A DNA stretch of 64,000 nucleotides from Gammaproteobacteria bacterium (GTDB taxonomy: Bacteria > Pseudomonadota > Gammaproteobacteria > Arenicellales > Arenicellaceae): the NCBI GenBank assembly GCA_013002025.1, contig JABDKW010000003.1:22994-86993 (forward strand), read 5' to 3'. A program made the translations under genes and the position numbers. Shown here in pieces: positions 25,935 to 34,842 of the stretch; the first letter of the stretch is position 1; each line of letters opens with the position of its first letter. The notes beneath the pieces were generated by a model. That model had not been told where the DNA came from. It was given only the letters and a program-made list of their open reading frames with translations, and ran no database searches.

Positions 25935-27676
25935 TACATACGATCGGGGGCATTGACCCCGAGAATCGACAAGCCATTGGCCAGCACCTGGCGAGCCGCC
26001 TGACACAGTGCCAATATGGCATCACGCTGAGCAGGTTCGGCATCTAAAAACTTACTGCTGTTGTAATAGGCGTGAAAGGCGGTCGCCAGTTCGCGTAAAT
26101 AATAGGTTAGTTGATGCGGTTCGTAGTCACGCGCCGCGTTTTCAATAACTTCACCAAAGCGCTGCAAAAGGGTTAATAGCGTGCGCTCATGTTCACCGCT
26201 TAACAATTGCAGATCGGCGCTAGCCGGCTCGGCCAGAGCAATGCATCGCTCCGTTGCCTGACGAAAAATACTGCAGATTCGAGCATGCGCGTATTGCACG
26301 TAGTACAGCGGGTTTTCATTGCTCTGCGACTTGGCCAGATCAAGGTCAAAATCCATGTGCTGTTCCGACTTGCGCTGTATATAAAAAAACCGTGCAGCAT
26401 CGCTGCCCACCTCTTCGCACAATTCACTTAAGGTCACAAACTGTCCGCTACGGGTCGACATAGAAACTTTTTCCCCACCTCGGTACAACACAGCAAATTG
26501 GACCAATAACACGGTCAGCTGATCTGGCTGCAGGCCCAGCGCCTGCAAGGAAGCTTTGACACGCGGAATGTAGCCGTGGTGATCCGAACCCCAGATATTA
26601 ATACACTCATCAAAACCTCGGTCCATCTTGTCTTTGTGATAGGCGATGTCAGACGCGAAATAGGTCGGTTGACCGTTGTCGCGAATCACCACCCGGTCTT
26701 TTTCATCGCCATAGGCGGTGGAACGAAACCACCAGGCGCCACCTTTTTCATACACATCGCCGCTGGCTTTGAGTTGCTCGATGGCCGCGTTTATCTTGCC
26801 GCTGTCAAATAATGAGCGCTCGGAAAACCAGGTGTCGTAATCGACACCAAATGCCGTCAAGTCCGTCTCGATACCTTGCAGTATGGTTTGCAGCGCGCAG
26901 TCAAAGAATACTCGCCAACCATCCTCGCCAAGCTCGAGTTTGGCGAGCGAAATGAGGGCGTCTAAGGCAGCTTCATCTTCCAGCCCGCTTTGTGCCTTGG
27001 CCAATTCCTCGGCAGGCAAAATATACTGCTCGCCATATTGTGCCTGCAAATCTCGGGCCATGTCGCTGACATAATCTCCCTGATAAGCATTGCCTGGCAG
27101 CGCTACCTGCTGACCGGTGTGCTGCAGGTAACGCAGCCACACACTCAATCCCAGAATATCCATCTGTCGGCCGGCGTCGTTAACATAATATTCGCTTTCA
27201 ACCCGGTTGCCGGCCGCACGCAATAAGCGTGCCAATGCATCGCCATAGGCTGCGCCTCGACCGTGCCCCACGTGCAAGGGTCCGGTCGGGTTGGCCGACA
27301 CGAATTCCACCAATATGTAACGCCCCGAGTCGGGCTGTGCCAGCCCGTAGTTCTCGGCAGCATCAAAAATATCCAGCAATACCTGTCGCTGCGCGGTATC
27401 AGCAACAAACAGGTTTATAAAACCCGGGCCCGCGATCTCCACCTTGACGATTAACGGGTCAGCCGGTAGCGCATCAACAATCAATTGCGCCAGTTCGCGC
27501 GGATTTCGCCGCGCCGGCTTGGCCAGCGTCAGCGCCAGATTGGTGGCGAAATCGCCATGCTCCGGCTGCCGGGTGCGTTCAAACTGTGGGTTGATTGCGA
27601 GGTCGTCAGGCAGCACCTGATCTGCCTGTAGGCGACCAATGGCTTGCTCAAACAATGTCAGTAATTGCTGCTTCAC
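25934..27676 (-). CDS. argS: arginyl-tRNA synthetase
   Basis: A 580-residue class I aminoacyl-tRNA synthetase charging tRNA-Arg. The HIGH motif appears as HVGH at 135-138 in the segment SANPTGPLHVGHGRGA, the KMSKS region as KVSMSTRSG at about 375-383, and the C-terminal DALR anticodon-binding helices are present (LTYYLRELATAFHAYYNSSKF). Length matches E. coli (577). Upstream is priA, downstream the SPOR gene, likely one transcription unit. Confidence 0.98.
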   Translation of the reverse strand: MKQQLLTLFEQAIGRLQADQVLPDDLAINPQFERTRQPEHGDFATNLALTLAKPARRNPRELAQLIVDALPADPLIVKVEIAGPGFINLFVADTAQRQVLLDIFDAAENYGLAQPDSGRYILVEFVSANPTGPLHVGHGRGAAYGDALARLLRAAGNRVESEYYVNDAGRQMDILGLSVWLRYLQHTGQQVALPGNAYQGDYVSDMARDLQAQYGEQYILPAEELAKAQSGLEDEAALDALISLAKLELGEDGWRVFFDCALQTILQGIETDLTAFGVDYDTWFSERSLFDSGKINAAIEQLKASGDVYEKGGAWWFRSTAYGDEKDRVVIRDNGQPTYFASDIAYHKDKMDRGFDECINIWGSDHHGYIPRVKASLQALGLQPDQLTVLLVQFAVLYRGGEKVSMSTRSGQFVTLSELCEEVGSDAARFFYIQRKSEQHMDFDLDLAKSQSNENPLYYVQYAHARICSIFRQATERCIALAEPASADLQLLSGEHERTLLTLLQRFGEVIENAARDYEPHQLTYYLRELATAFHAYYNSSKFLDAEPAQRDAILALCQAARQVLANGLSILGVNAPDRM

Positions 27677-27735
27677 GCGTGAGTCTCAAATTGTGCCGGC
27701 ATTAAAAGCGGGATTCTACCCTGTTGTGCACGTGG

Positions 27736-29970
27736 TTAATACAAATCCAACGGGTCTACATCCAGACTCCAGCGCACGGCACCGGCCAATTTTCGCATTG
27801 CCGCATCCTCCGCCATATGATCCAACCAGGCGGCGGCGCAGCTATGCAATATCGAACGCCGACTGGCGGTCAATAACAATTGTGCGCGGTAGCGTCCCGC
27901 GCGGCGCTCCATCGGCGCGGGCACTGGATCCAGCACAGACAAGCCTGTATGGGTCGGTATGCTGCTTTTAGCATGGCGCAAGAACTGTAGGGCCTTGGCC
28001 TGATGGGTCGATTCGGCTCTTAAAATGGCGAAGTAGCCAAAGGGTGGAAATTGATGGGCTTGTCGTTGCGCCAACAGGTGCTCAGCAAACCCCGCGAAAT
28101 CGTGCTGTTTTACCCAATCAAAAAACGGGTGCTCGGGAAAGCGGGTTTGAATAAGCACCCTACCGGCCTGTGCTCGACGGCCCGCCCGACCGGCAACCTG
28201 TACCAATTGCTGGAACAGATGTTCGCTGGCTCGGAAATCGGTGCTGTATAAGCCCTGGTCCGCGTTCAACACACCCACCAACGCAACTGCGGGGAAATCA
28301 TGCCCCTTACTCAGCAATTGTGTGCCCAGCAGTATATCCGCGGCGCCCGAGCTCGCCTGCTCGAGCAACTCTTGCAACTCACCACGGCGACGGGTGCTAT
28401 CGCGGTCAATACGCAACACCCGGGCGTCGGGAAAGCGCTGCTGCAGAGCCTGTTCCACCCGTTGCGTACCCTCGCCCACCTCCACCAGCGCTCCGTTGTC
28501 ACAAGCTTGGCAATGCTCAGGCGCCTTGGCTTCATAGCCACAATGGTGACAGCGCAAGCGATTGATGCGCTGATGATAGGTTAAGTGGGAGTCGCAGCGA
28601 TGGCAGCTAAGTGTATGCCGACAGTCAGCGCACATCATCACTGGTGCAAAGCCCCGACGATTTAGATACAGCATTACCTGTTGCGATTGTGCCAAGGTAT
28701 TACTGATGGCTTCTATAAGAGGCGGGCTCAGCCCGTCACTCAACGGCAGCTGATTCAGATCCAGCAGATCGACCTCCGGCAATTGTGCTCGAGTTGCCCG
28801 CTCGCGCAACGCCAACCTTTGATAACGACCGCTGATCGCGTGCTGGTAACTTTCCAGAGACGGCGTAGCCGAACCAAGCAGGATCGGTATTCCCAACATT
28901 TTCGCCCGGTACACGGCAACATCCCGCGCGTGGTAGCGCACGCCATCCTGCTGTTTGAACGAACCATCATGCTCCTCGTCCACCACAATCATTCCCAGCT
29001 CTGGTAATGGCGCGAACACGGCCGACCGCGTCCCAATCACAACGCGAGCAGCGCCGCTGCGTGCATGCCACCAGGCCAAATGTCTCTCGCCCGGGGTTAG
29101 CGCCGAGTGCATCACCGCCAATGGGCAAATCAGTTGCTCCTGCACCCGGGTAATCAATTGCGGTGTTAAGCCGATCTCCGGGACCAGCAACAAACACTGT
29201 CGGCCAGTCGCGAGTACTTCGCGCATCAGGGCGATGTAAACCTCAGTTTTACCGCTCCCGGTTACGCCGTGCAATAAATTGCTGACAAATTGCGGGTGTT
29301 GGATCACTGGCCGTATGTGGTCTACCGCGCCGGCTTGTTCCGCATTAAGCTCGATCTGCTTTTCTGCCACGGGGCCGCCAGCAATCAGTTCAGGCACCAA
29401 GATGTCTTCGTTTAGCCAACCCTTTTCCAACAACGCCGCCACGGCCTGACGCCAGCCGCCGGACTGCTGTTTAAAGTCCACTGCCCTGAGCACTTGGGCC
29501 TTCATAAATCGTTTAACAATGGCCAGTTGCAAGGGTGCACGATGCAGCTCTTCGATGGCGGAACTGCGACCATGGTCACTCAAGCGCCATTGTTTTTCAG
29601 CCACCGGAGTCAGCTCCCGCCCCTGGCGCAACAATTGCGGCATCGCCAGGTCTGTCACTTCTCCGATCGGGGCCAGATAGTAGCCCGCCATCCAGCGTAT
29701 CAATTGCAACAGATGAGCATCGAAAACAGGCTCTGTATCGAGTGTTTCAAACACCGGTTTCAGTTTGTTCCGCGGCAGGTCGGAATACTCTTTGATGGCC
29801 ACAATCAAACCCACCAATTTGCGCCCGCCGAAGGGCACCAGAACGCGGGTACCTACCGCCGGTACCTCGATAGCGCTCATATCGCCATCGGCCATCAATA
29901 GAAAATCAAATGTGCGCCGCAAAGGCACCGGCACCGCGACTTCCAGAATGACAGTAGCGGGGCTAGCCAC
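27736..29970 (-). CDS. priA: primosomal replication restart helicase PriA
   Basis: A 744-residue SF2 helicase that restarts stalled replication forks. The Walker A GVTGSGKT is at 235-242, motif II VDEEHDGSF follows, then GSATPSLES (motif III-like), and a zinc-binding cysteine block (CADCRHTLSCHRCDSH ... CHHCGYEA ... CQACDNG) in the middle of the helicase core, and motif V/VI (GTQLLSKGHDFP; QVAGRAGRR). Length is close to E. coli PriA (732). The region upstream of its start (29971 onward) is AT-rich and has a perfect DnaA box 57 bp from the start. Confidence 0.98.
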   Translation of the reverse strand: MASPATVILEVAVPVPLRRTFDFLLMADGDMSAIEVPAVGTRVLVPFGGRKLVGLIVAIKEYSDLPRNKLKPVFETLDTEPVFDAHLLQLIRWMAGYYLAPIGEVTDLAMPQLLRQGRELTPVAEKQWRLSDHGRSSAIEELHRAPLQLAIVKRFMKAQVLRAVDFKQQSGGWRQAVAALLEKGWLNEDILVPELIAGGPVAEKQIELNAEQAGAVDHIRPVIQHPQFVSNLLHGVTGSGKTEVYIALMREVLATGRQCLLLVPEIGLTPQLITRVQEQLICPLAVMHSALTPGERHLAWWHARSGAARVVIGTRSAVFAPLPELGMIVVDEEHDGSFKQQDGVRYHARDVAVYRAKMLGIPILLGSATPSLESYQHAISGRYQRLALRERATRAQLPEVDLLDLNQLPLSDGLSPPLIEAISNTLAQSQQVMLYLNRRGFAPVMMCADCRHTLSCHRCDSHLTYHQRINRLRCHHCGYEAKAPEHCQACDNGALVEVGEGTQRVEQALQQRFPDARVLRIDRDSTRRRGELQELLEQASSGAADILLGTQLLSKGHDFPAVALVGVLNADQGLYSTDFRASEHLFQQLVQVAGRAGRRAQAGRVLIQTRFPEHPFFDWVKQHDFAGFAEHLLAQRQAHQFPPFGYFAILRAESTHQAKALQFLRHAKSSIPTHTGLSVLDPVPAPMERRAGRYRAQLLLTASRRSILHSCAAAWLDHMAEDAAMRKLAGAVRWSLDVDPLDLY

Positions 29971-30026
29971 GCAATCCCACTGCCTGTGGGCTGCTCAGCG
30001 AGCCAACATCAGAGCACCTTGAAGCC

Positions 30027-30035
30027 TGTGGATAA
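30027..30035 (+). promoter_or_regulatory. DnaA box upstream of priA
   Basis: TGTGGATAA matches the consensus DnaA box TTATCCACA on the opposite strand exactly, 57 bp upstream of the priA start codon. It may be a regulatory site or part of a titration site; one box alone does not make an origin. Confidence 0.5.
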
Positions 30036-30253
30036 CTTTGTGAATAGTTTCGCAATTTTATCAACTCAGTGGTCGCCGTTGTATGCCTGAATTTTCGGGC
30101 ATTTTTGGGCCGCTTCTGAATTAGTGATATAAAACATATGGTTACAGAACGTTATTCAAGTACGAGAATTTATTTTGCTAAAAATTTTACAAATATCTTG
30201 ACAACCAAAAATTGTGCATAACTCCCACATGCTCACGATTTAGGGATTTTTCA

Positions 30254-30370
30254 ATGTTGCAAAAAATTCAACGGCTTATGGATTGTTATTGGCAGCCTCG
30301 CTCAACAGATAAACAAAAGATCTCGGGTGACAGCCCATCGCACTGCCGTCGCGAGGCTCAGTATAAGTGA
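30254..30370 (+). CDS. possible 38-codon small ORF
   Basis: ATG at 30254 follows an AGGGA sequence with 8-9 nt spacing; the frame is 38 codons ending at TGA 30368-30370. The product is basic with two Cys and no motif. It overlaps the 8-bp dyad. Frames of this size occur by chance often; only the RBS-like sequence and an upstream TTGACA favour it. Confidence 0.2.
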   Translation: MLQKIQRLMDCYWQPRSTDKQKISGDSPSHCRREAQYK

Positions 30371-30591
30371 TATTAATATCGCACCAGTCAAAAATGTGGC
30401 GTTGATTATTTTCTGCACAATTCAGCGCGAACCAATCTGTTCAGCGGCTAATTCAGTGGGGCAAATTTGGTGTTTGTTGCCGCTGCCGGAGTCGATAAGG
30501 GCTATGGGTCAAGATTGAATTCGGCTACACTCAAGCGCCTGATTTTTAATGCGACATATTTGGTCGACTTGCGAACCGGAAAAGACCCTCA

Positions 30592-31398
30592 ATGAGCCCC
30601 AGATTCACCGCTGACAGCGCCGACAAATTTGTGCTGTATCAGAAAGCAGTTCAGTCCGCCGAGCAGGACATAGAATTTCTCAATGACACTTATAAGTCTA
30701 TTCGCGGTCGTGAACCACGACACCTGCGAGAGGACTTTTGCGGCACCTGTTTATTGTCTGCCAACTGGATCAAATTAGATCATCGAAATACAGCCGAGAG
30801 CTATGACATAGACCCCGAACCGCTTGAGTGGGGTCGCCTGCACAACCTCGCGCCGCTGGGTAACGACAAAGACAGGGTGGTGCAGTATGAAGAGGACGCT
30901 CGCAATGCCAGCCGCCAGGCACCGGATGTGCGCTGCGCACAAAATTTCTCCTACTGGGTGTTTAAAACCCGCGCTGAAATGCTGACCTACTTTAAAGGTG
31001 TGCAGGAAGACTTGGCAGAGGAAGGCATTTTTGTGGTCGACCTGCATGGCGGCCCTGAGAGTATTCAGGAACTGGAGGAAGAAACCGAGATGGATGACGA
31101 GAGCTTCACCTATGTGTGGGACCAGGACAAAATCAACCCCATTACCGGCGAAGCCCTGATGCATATTCATTTCCGCTTTCCTGATGGCACTGAAATGTCT
31201 CGCGCGTTTAGCTACGACTGGCGGCAGTGGAGCATTCCGGAGCTCAGCGATGTGTTTATGGACGCCGGGTTTTCAAGGGTCGACTGCTATTGGGAAGGCA
31301 CCGACGAAGATGGAGAAAGCGGCGACGGCGTATTCAGTGTTAGCACTGAGGGCGAGGCGTGCTTGTCTTACGTGGCTTATCTGGTAGGCCAAAAATAG
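30592..31398 (+). CDS. class I SAM-dependent methyltransferase
   Basis: A 268-residue soluble methyltransferase. The start is MSPRFTADSADKFVLYQKAVQ, then a class I fold: EDFCGTCLLSANWI (motif I, about 47-60) and ESYDIDPEPLEWG (motif II), and FVVDLHGG (about 149). The substrate is unknown; C-terminal half is acidic. It is followed by the EEP-family gene after one nucleotide, so probably an operon. The ATG at 30592 is the family-like start. Confidence 0.8.
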   Translation: MSPRFTADSADKFVLYQKAVQSAEQDIEFLNDTYKSIRGREPRHLREDFCGTCLLSANWIKLDHRNTAESYDIDPEPLEWGRLHNLAPLGNDKDRVVQYEEDARNASRQAPDVRCAQNFSYWVFKTRAEMLTYFKGVQEDLAEEGIFVVDLHGGPESIQELEEETEMDDESFTYVWDQDKINPITGEALMHIHFRFPDGTEMSRAFSYDWRQWSIPELSDVFMDAGFSRVDCYWEGTDEDGESGDGVFSVSTEGEACLSYVAYLVGQK

Positions 31399-31399
31399 T

Positions 31400-32215
31400 A
31401 TGGATGGGAGTTGGTTGCCTGGCGTGCTCGCCATCGCAGTCGGCCTGATTGTTTTCGCTGTGGCGCGCAAAGCACAGCCTGCGAGCAACCAGCAAGGTTC
31501 GGGCATTGAGCCGCCGGACGCCACATTGGCGACTGAATTAATTGTTGCGACGTTTAATATTCAAACCGGCAAGAATAGTAAGGGAAAACGCGACATTAGC
31601 CGCTCGGCGCGAGTACTGAAGGATGCCGCTCTGGCTGGCGTGCAGGAAGTTTATGCGCCGACCTGGTTAAACCGTCTGGGGGTTGGCACTGCGCAGCCTG
31701 AGGCGCTGGCCATCGGCAGCGCTGGCCGCACCCTGTTCAGCGCCACCCGGCTGCGCTGGTGGCGCGAACACCGTGGCAACGCTATTGTGACCAAGCTTCC
31801 GATCGAACACTGGCGCACCGAAATGCTGCCTGATCGTTCCGGCAAGAGTTTCCGAAACTTCACCGTCGCCAAGACTAATTGGCGAGGTCACACGTTTTTC
31901 TTTATCAACACCCATTTACACACCCGCGCCGGGCGAGATGAGCAACTGGCAGAGGTGCTACAGGAATTTGATCGCTATCAACGGGTTATTTTGGTGGGCG
32001 ACTTTAATACCGATTTCGATAACCCCACCCTACAGCAGGCATTAAATGAGACCGACGTCTGTGATGCCATCTCCGAAGCCGGTTTGGAACCGCACACGGA
32101 TCGCCGGATTGACTGGATTTTGTGTAAGGGCTTCGCGGTTATCTCCGGCCGCTCCCTGCCGATAGGAGTTTCTGACCATCCATATTATGAAGTAACGTTA
32201 TCACCCCTACCCTGA
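31400..32215 (+). CDS. endonuclease/exonuclease/phosphatase (EEP) family protein
   Basis: A 271-residue protein with an N-terminal hydrophobic segment (about 4-22) followed by an EEP/DNase I fold: ATFNIQTG (about 50-57, first Asn of the metal site), GVQEVY with the Glu ligand, GDFNTDFDNP (about 194-203), and a C-terminal SDHPYYEV (Asp-His). The catalytic residues Asn, Glu, Asp-x-Asn and SDH are all present, so it should be active as a nuclease or phosphatase. The N-terminal segment suggests a periplasmic or membrane-anchored enzyme. Confidence 0.82.
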   Translation: MDGSWLPGVLAIAVGLIVFAVARKAQPASNQQGSGIEPPDATLATELIVATFNIQTGKNSKGKRDISRSARVLKDAALAGVQEVYAPTWLNRLGVGTAQPEALAIGSAGRTLFSATRLRWWREHRGNAIVTKLPIEHWRTEMLPDRSGKSFRNFTVAKTNWRGHTFFFINTHLHTRAGRDEQLAEVLQEFDRYQRVILVGDFNTDFDNPTLQQALNETDVCDAISEAGLEPHTDRRIDWILCKGFAVISGRSLPIGVSDHPYYEVTLSPLP

Positions 32216-32431
32216 CCATTGGGCAACGTGCGGCGGATGTAAATTTTTGTAGTATCTATAAGTAATACCATTGCTGAATTGCTTAGCGGCGCGTTTAATG
32301 GGGACAAGGCTTTACGAGAGCTTTAGCGTGGCACTTGTTGGGATGTCGGAGAGACAATCCAATTCAGGCTTTCAACAAAGTCGCCCGCTTGACAGCGCTA
32401 GTTATCTAACCAGAAACTTCAGGAGAAACTC

Positions 32432-32878
32432 ATGTTCAAAGAATTTAAAGAATTTGCCATGAAAGGCAATTTTGTCGATATGGCGGTTGGCATCGTCATT
32501 GGTGCGTCATTCGGCACCATCGTTAAATCATTTGTTGACGATATTATTATGCCCGCGGTCGGTGTGCTTACCGGTGGCGTGGATTTTGGCAATATGTTTG
32601 CTGTGATTAAGAATCCGGTGGAAGGAGCAACCTATGCGACCATCGAAGCAGCTCATGAAGCCGGTGCGGTAACCATCAACTATGGATTGTTTATCAACGC
32701 CATGGTGACCTTTGTGATTGTTGCCTTCGCGCTGTTTATGGTGATCAAGGCAATGAACTCGGCCAAAGCCGCCGCGGCCGCGGAGGAAGCAGCTGTGGAA
32801 GAAGCGCCTGCTGACCCTGAACCATCTGAAGAAGTGAAACTACTCACCGAGATTCGCGACTCTCTGCGCCGCGCATAG
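32432..32878 (+). CDS. mscL: large-conductance mechanosensitive channel MscL
   Basis: A 148-residue channel that opens under extreme membrane tension during hypo-osmotic shock. The N-terminal amphipathic helix [20 protein letters not shown] is followed by TM1 ([21 protein letters not shown]), the periplasmic loop, TM2 (about 85-105) and a C-terminal Ala/Glu-rich bundle. Slightly longer than E. coli (136). An AGGAG box precedes the ATG, and a terminator follows at 32903-32926. Confidence 0.97.
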   Translation: MFKEFKEFAMKGNFVDMAVGIVIGASFGTIVKSFVDDIIMPAVGVLTGGVDFGNMFAVIKNPVEGATYATIEAAHEAGAVTINYGLFINAMVTFVIVAFALFMVIKAMNSAKAAAAAEEAAVEEAPADPEPSEEVKLLTEIRDSLRRA

Positions 32879-32902
32879 AGTACCGCTCAGTGAATTTAAA
32901 AA

Positions 32903-32926
32903 GGCCGCCGTTGGGCGGCCTTTTTT
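32903..32926 (+). terminator. intrinsic terminator of mscL
   Basis: GGCCGCC (32903-32909) pairs with GGCGGCC (32914-32920) around GTTG, followed by six Ts (32921-32926). It closes the mscL unit. Confidence 0.95.
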
Positions 32927-32946
32927 ATGGCTTGCCGAGGCCGCAC

Positions 32947-33714
32947 TCAAGCTCGGTTCGCTAGGCGAGCATCCTGCATCAGCGTGCCGATCTGATTGGT
33001 TTCCAGCATGGGTATGCCACGATTCGCCATCGCTATCGCCGCCGCAACATCATCCAGGTTGTACACCGCCCACTGCCAACTTCCAGGCCAGATATCGTCA
33101 TCCTCAGGCGGCAAAATTTTGCGGTCCGTGAACAGGAACTCAGGCGTGAGTGACTGCGCCAGCTGGTATACCTCATCACTCCATTTTGGCAGCACCCAGC
33201 CGCTGCGCATGGAAGAAATTTTACGGGTATAGGTGATCACCTCCGGATTGAAGGAGATAATCACACATTGATTTTCGACTTCTGACTCCAAAATACGGCG
33301 GTGCACTTCGTCCATAAATACCGGGATGCCGAAGCGATCAATAGACTCCTGCTTAATCTCTACAAAGGTCGTGACATCCGGATTTTTCTGCAACCACTTG
33401 CAGAAACGGCGAAATGTCGTGAAGCGGTTATCTTTGAATTCGTCTTCAAATCGCTCGGGGTAGCTGGCGCGCAACGCTTTAAATTGCTTGGCGCTGATGT
33501 CCCGTATATCCAGCTCTACGCCAGCCATACGCTTAAGTGTTTCATCGTGGTGCAATACTGGCACGCGGTCCCTGGTCATTTGCAAATCCAATTCCATCCA
33601 GCGTGCACCGTGCTCATAGGCAGCTTCATACGCCAACAGTGTGTTCTCCGGATAGCGACCCGAATAACCTCGATGGGCCACTAAAATCGGTGCTGCTACC
33701 TGCAATTCAGACAT
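32947..33714 (-). CDS. glycerophosphodiester phosphodiesterase
   Basis: A 255-residue GDPD enzyme. The catalytic start VAHRGYSGRYPENT (about 12-25) and the metal/catalytic pair MELDLQMTRD and VLHHD (about 38-55) are present, as are the EIK motif (VEIKQES) and the closing MANRGIPMLETNQIGTLM. It hydrolyses phospholipid-derived glycerophosphodiesters to glycerol-3-phosphate and an alcohol. No signal peptide is seen, so it is likely cytoplasmic (UgpQ-like). It is convergent to mscL. Confidence 0.92.
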   Translation of the reverse strand: MSELQVAAPILVAHRGYSGRYPENTLLAYEAAYEHGARWMELDLQMTRDRVPVLHHDETLKRMAGVELDIRDISAKQFKALRASYPERFEDEFKDNRFTTFRRFCKWLQKNPDVTTFVEIKQESIDRFGIPVFMDEVHRRILESEVENQCVIISFNPEVITYTRKISSMRSGWVLPKWSDEVYQLAQSLTPEFLFTDRKILPPEDDDIWPGSWQWAVYNLDDVAAAIAMANRGIPMLETNQIGTLMQDARLANRA

Positions 33715-33855
33715 CTGCTCTCCTATTCATATGCGCTGCAAACTAATGACCGCTACGAAACACTAGAAACACGCATCGTTCTGGCAATCGCAAGTATCGC
33801 CAGGCGTGGTATACCGCTATTCTAAACCATTACATCCATTTGCCCAGACTAATCT

Positions 33856-34842
33856 ATGACGCTCTCGCATGCCTACGCCAATCTATCCCCGGATGATGTG
33901 CTCAATACCATTGAATCATTTGGATTTAATTGTGACGGACGTATGCTGGCGCTTAACAGCTATGAAAACCGGGTGTATAGATTAGGCTTGGATGACGGGG
34001 GCAGCGTGGTGGCTAAGTTTTATCGTCCAGGTCGCTGGAGTGACGCGGCGATATTAGAAGAGCATGCCTTTACCGCTGAGCTCGCCGCGTTGGAGGTGCC
34101 GGTGGTAGCGCCAATGGAAATTGACGGTCGCACCCTATTAAGTAATAGCGACTTCCGCGTTGCGGTGTTCGCTAACCGGGGCGGACGTGCGCCGGATTTA
34201 GAGGACTATGATCAGCTTGAACAAATGGGCCGCTTTATGGGGCGCATTCATCGGGCTGGCCAACAGCGCCCGTTTACAGACCGACCTACGCTGGATATCG
34301 AAAGTTTCGGCCACGACGCGCGCAACGCTGTGCTGGCAAGTGATTTGCTACCGGCTGAACTACGAGTGGTATACGAGTCACTGACTGAACAATTGCTCCA
34401 CGAGGCAGGACAATGCTATGAACGAGCTGGCGATGTTGAGTTGATTCGCTGCCATGGTGACTGCCATCCGAGTAATGTGTTGTGGACCGCCGATGGCCCA
34501 CACATAGTCGATTTCGACGATGCGCGCATGGCACCCGCGGTGCAGGACCTGTGGATGTTTCTGGCCGGTGACCGTGCTGACCGCACCGCGGCCTTGGATG
34601 CCGTGCTAGCGGGTTATACCGAGTTTTGCGAATTTGATGCGCGGCAATTGCATCTCATCGAAGCGCTGCGCACCTTGCGGCTAATTCATTATTACGGCTG
34701 GCTAACCCGGCGCTGGGAAGACCCCGCATTCAAGTTGGCGTTCCCGTGGTTCAATACACAACGAAGCTGGGAGGACCACATTCTCAGCTTAAGAGAGCAG
34801 GCGGCCTTGCTGCACGAACCGGCTCTGCACTGGATGGGTTAA
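33856..34842 (+). CDS. srkA: stress response kinase A (SrkA/YihE)
   Basis: A 328-residue protein kinase-like enzyme that, in E. coli, protects against programmed death under stress. The Lys in VVAKFYRPGRW (about 56), the catalytic HGDCHPSNVLW (about 199-209) and metal-binding DFDDAR (about 218-223) are visible. Length matches (328). Its stop overlaps by 4 nt that of the convergent Rieske-like gene (34839-34842, TTAA). Confidence 0.93.
   Translation: MTLSHAYANLSPDDVLNTIESFGFNCDGRMLALNSYENRVYRLGLDDGGSVVAKFYRPGRWSDAAILEEHAFTAELAALEVPVVAPMEIDGRTLLSNSDFRVAVFANRGGRAPDLEDYDQLEQMGRFMGRIHRAGQQRPFTDRPTLDIESFGHDARNAVLASDLLPAELRVVYESLTEQLLHEAGQCYERAGDVELIRCHGDCHPSNVLWTADGPHIVDFDDARMAPAVQDLWMFLAGDRADRTAALDAVLAGYTEFCEFDARQLHLIEALRTLRLIHYYGWLTRRWEDPAFKLAFPWFNTQRSWEDHILSLREQAALLHEPALHWMG

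Larger units (their letters stand above)
29971..30591. other. 621-bp AT-rich intergenic region with DnaA box and small dyads
   Basis: Divergent region between priA and the methyltransferase gene. It holds a perfect DnaA box (30027-30035), a near match TGTGCATAA (30213-30221), a TTGACA hexamer at 30198-30203 without a good -10, an 8-bp inverted repeat (AGCCTCGC 30294-30301 with GCGAGGCT 30351-30358) and a 12-bp palindrome GATATTAATATC at 30369-30380. A 38-codon frame overlaps the dyad. No tRNA and no terminator seen. Confidence 0.55.

Noticed and set aside
30001..30400. Replication origin between priA and the methyltransferase
   Set aside because: Only one perfect DnaA box and one near match; no cluster of boxes with an AT-rich unwinding repeat, and gyrB at the right edge places the usual origin region outside the window.
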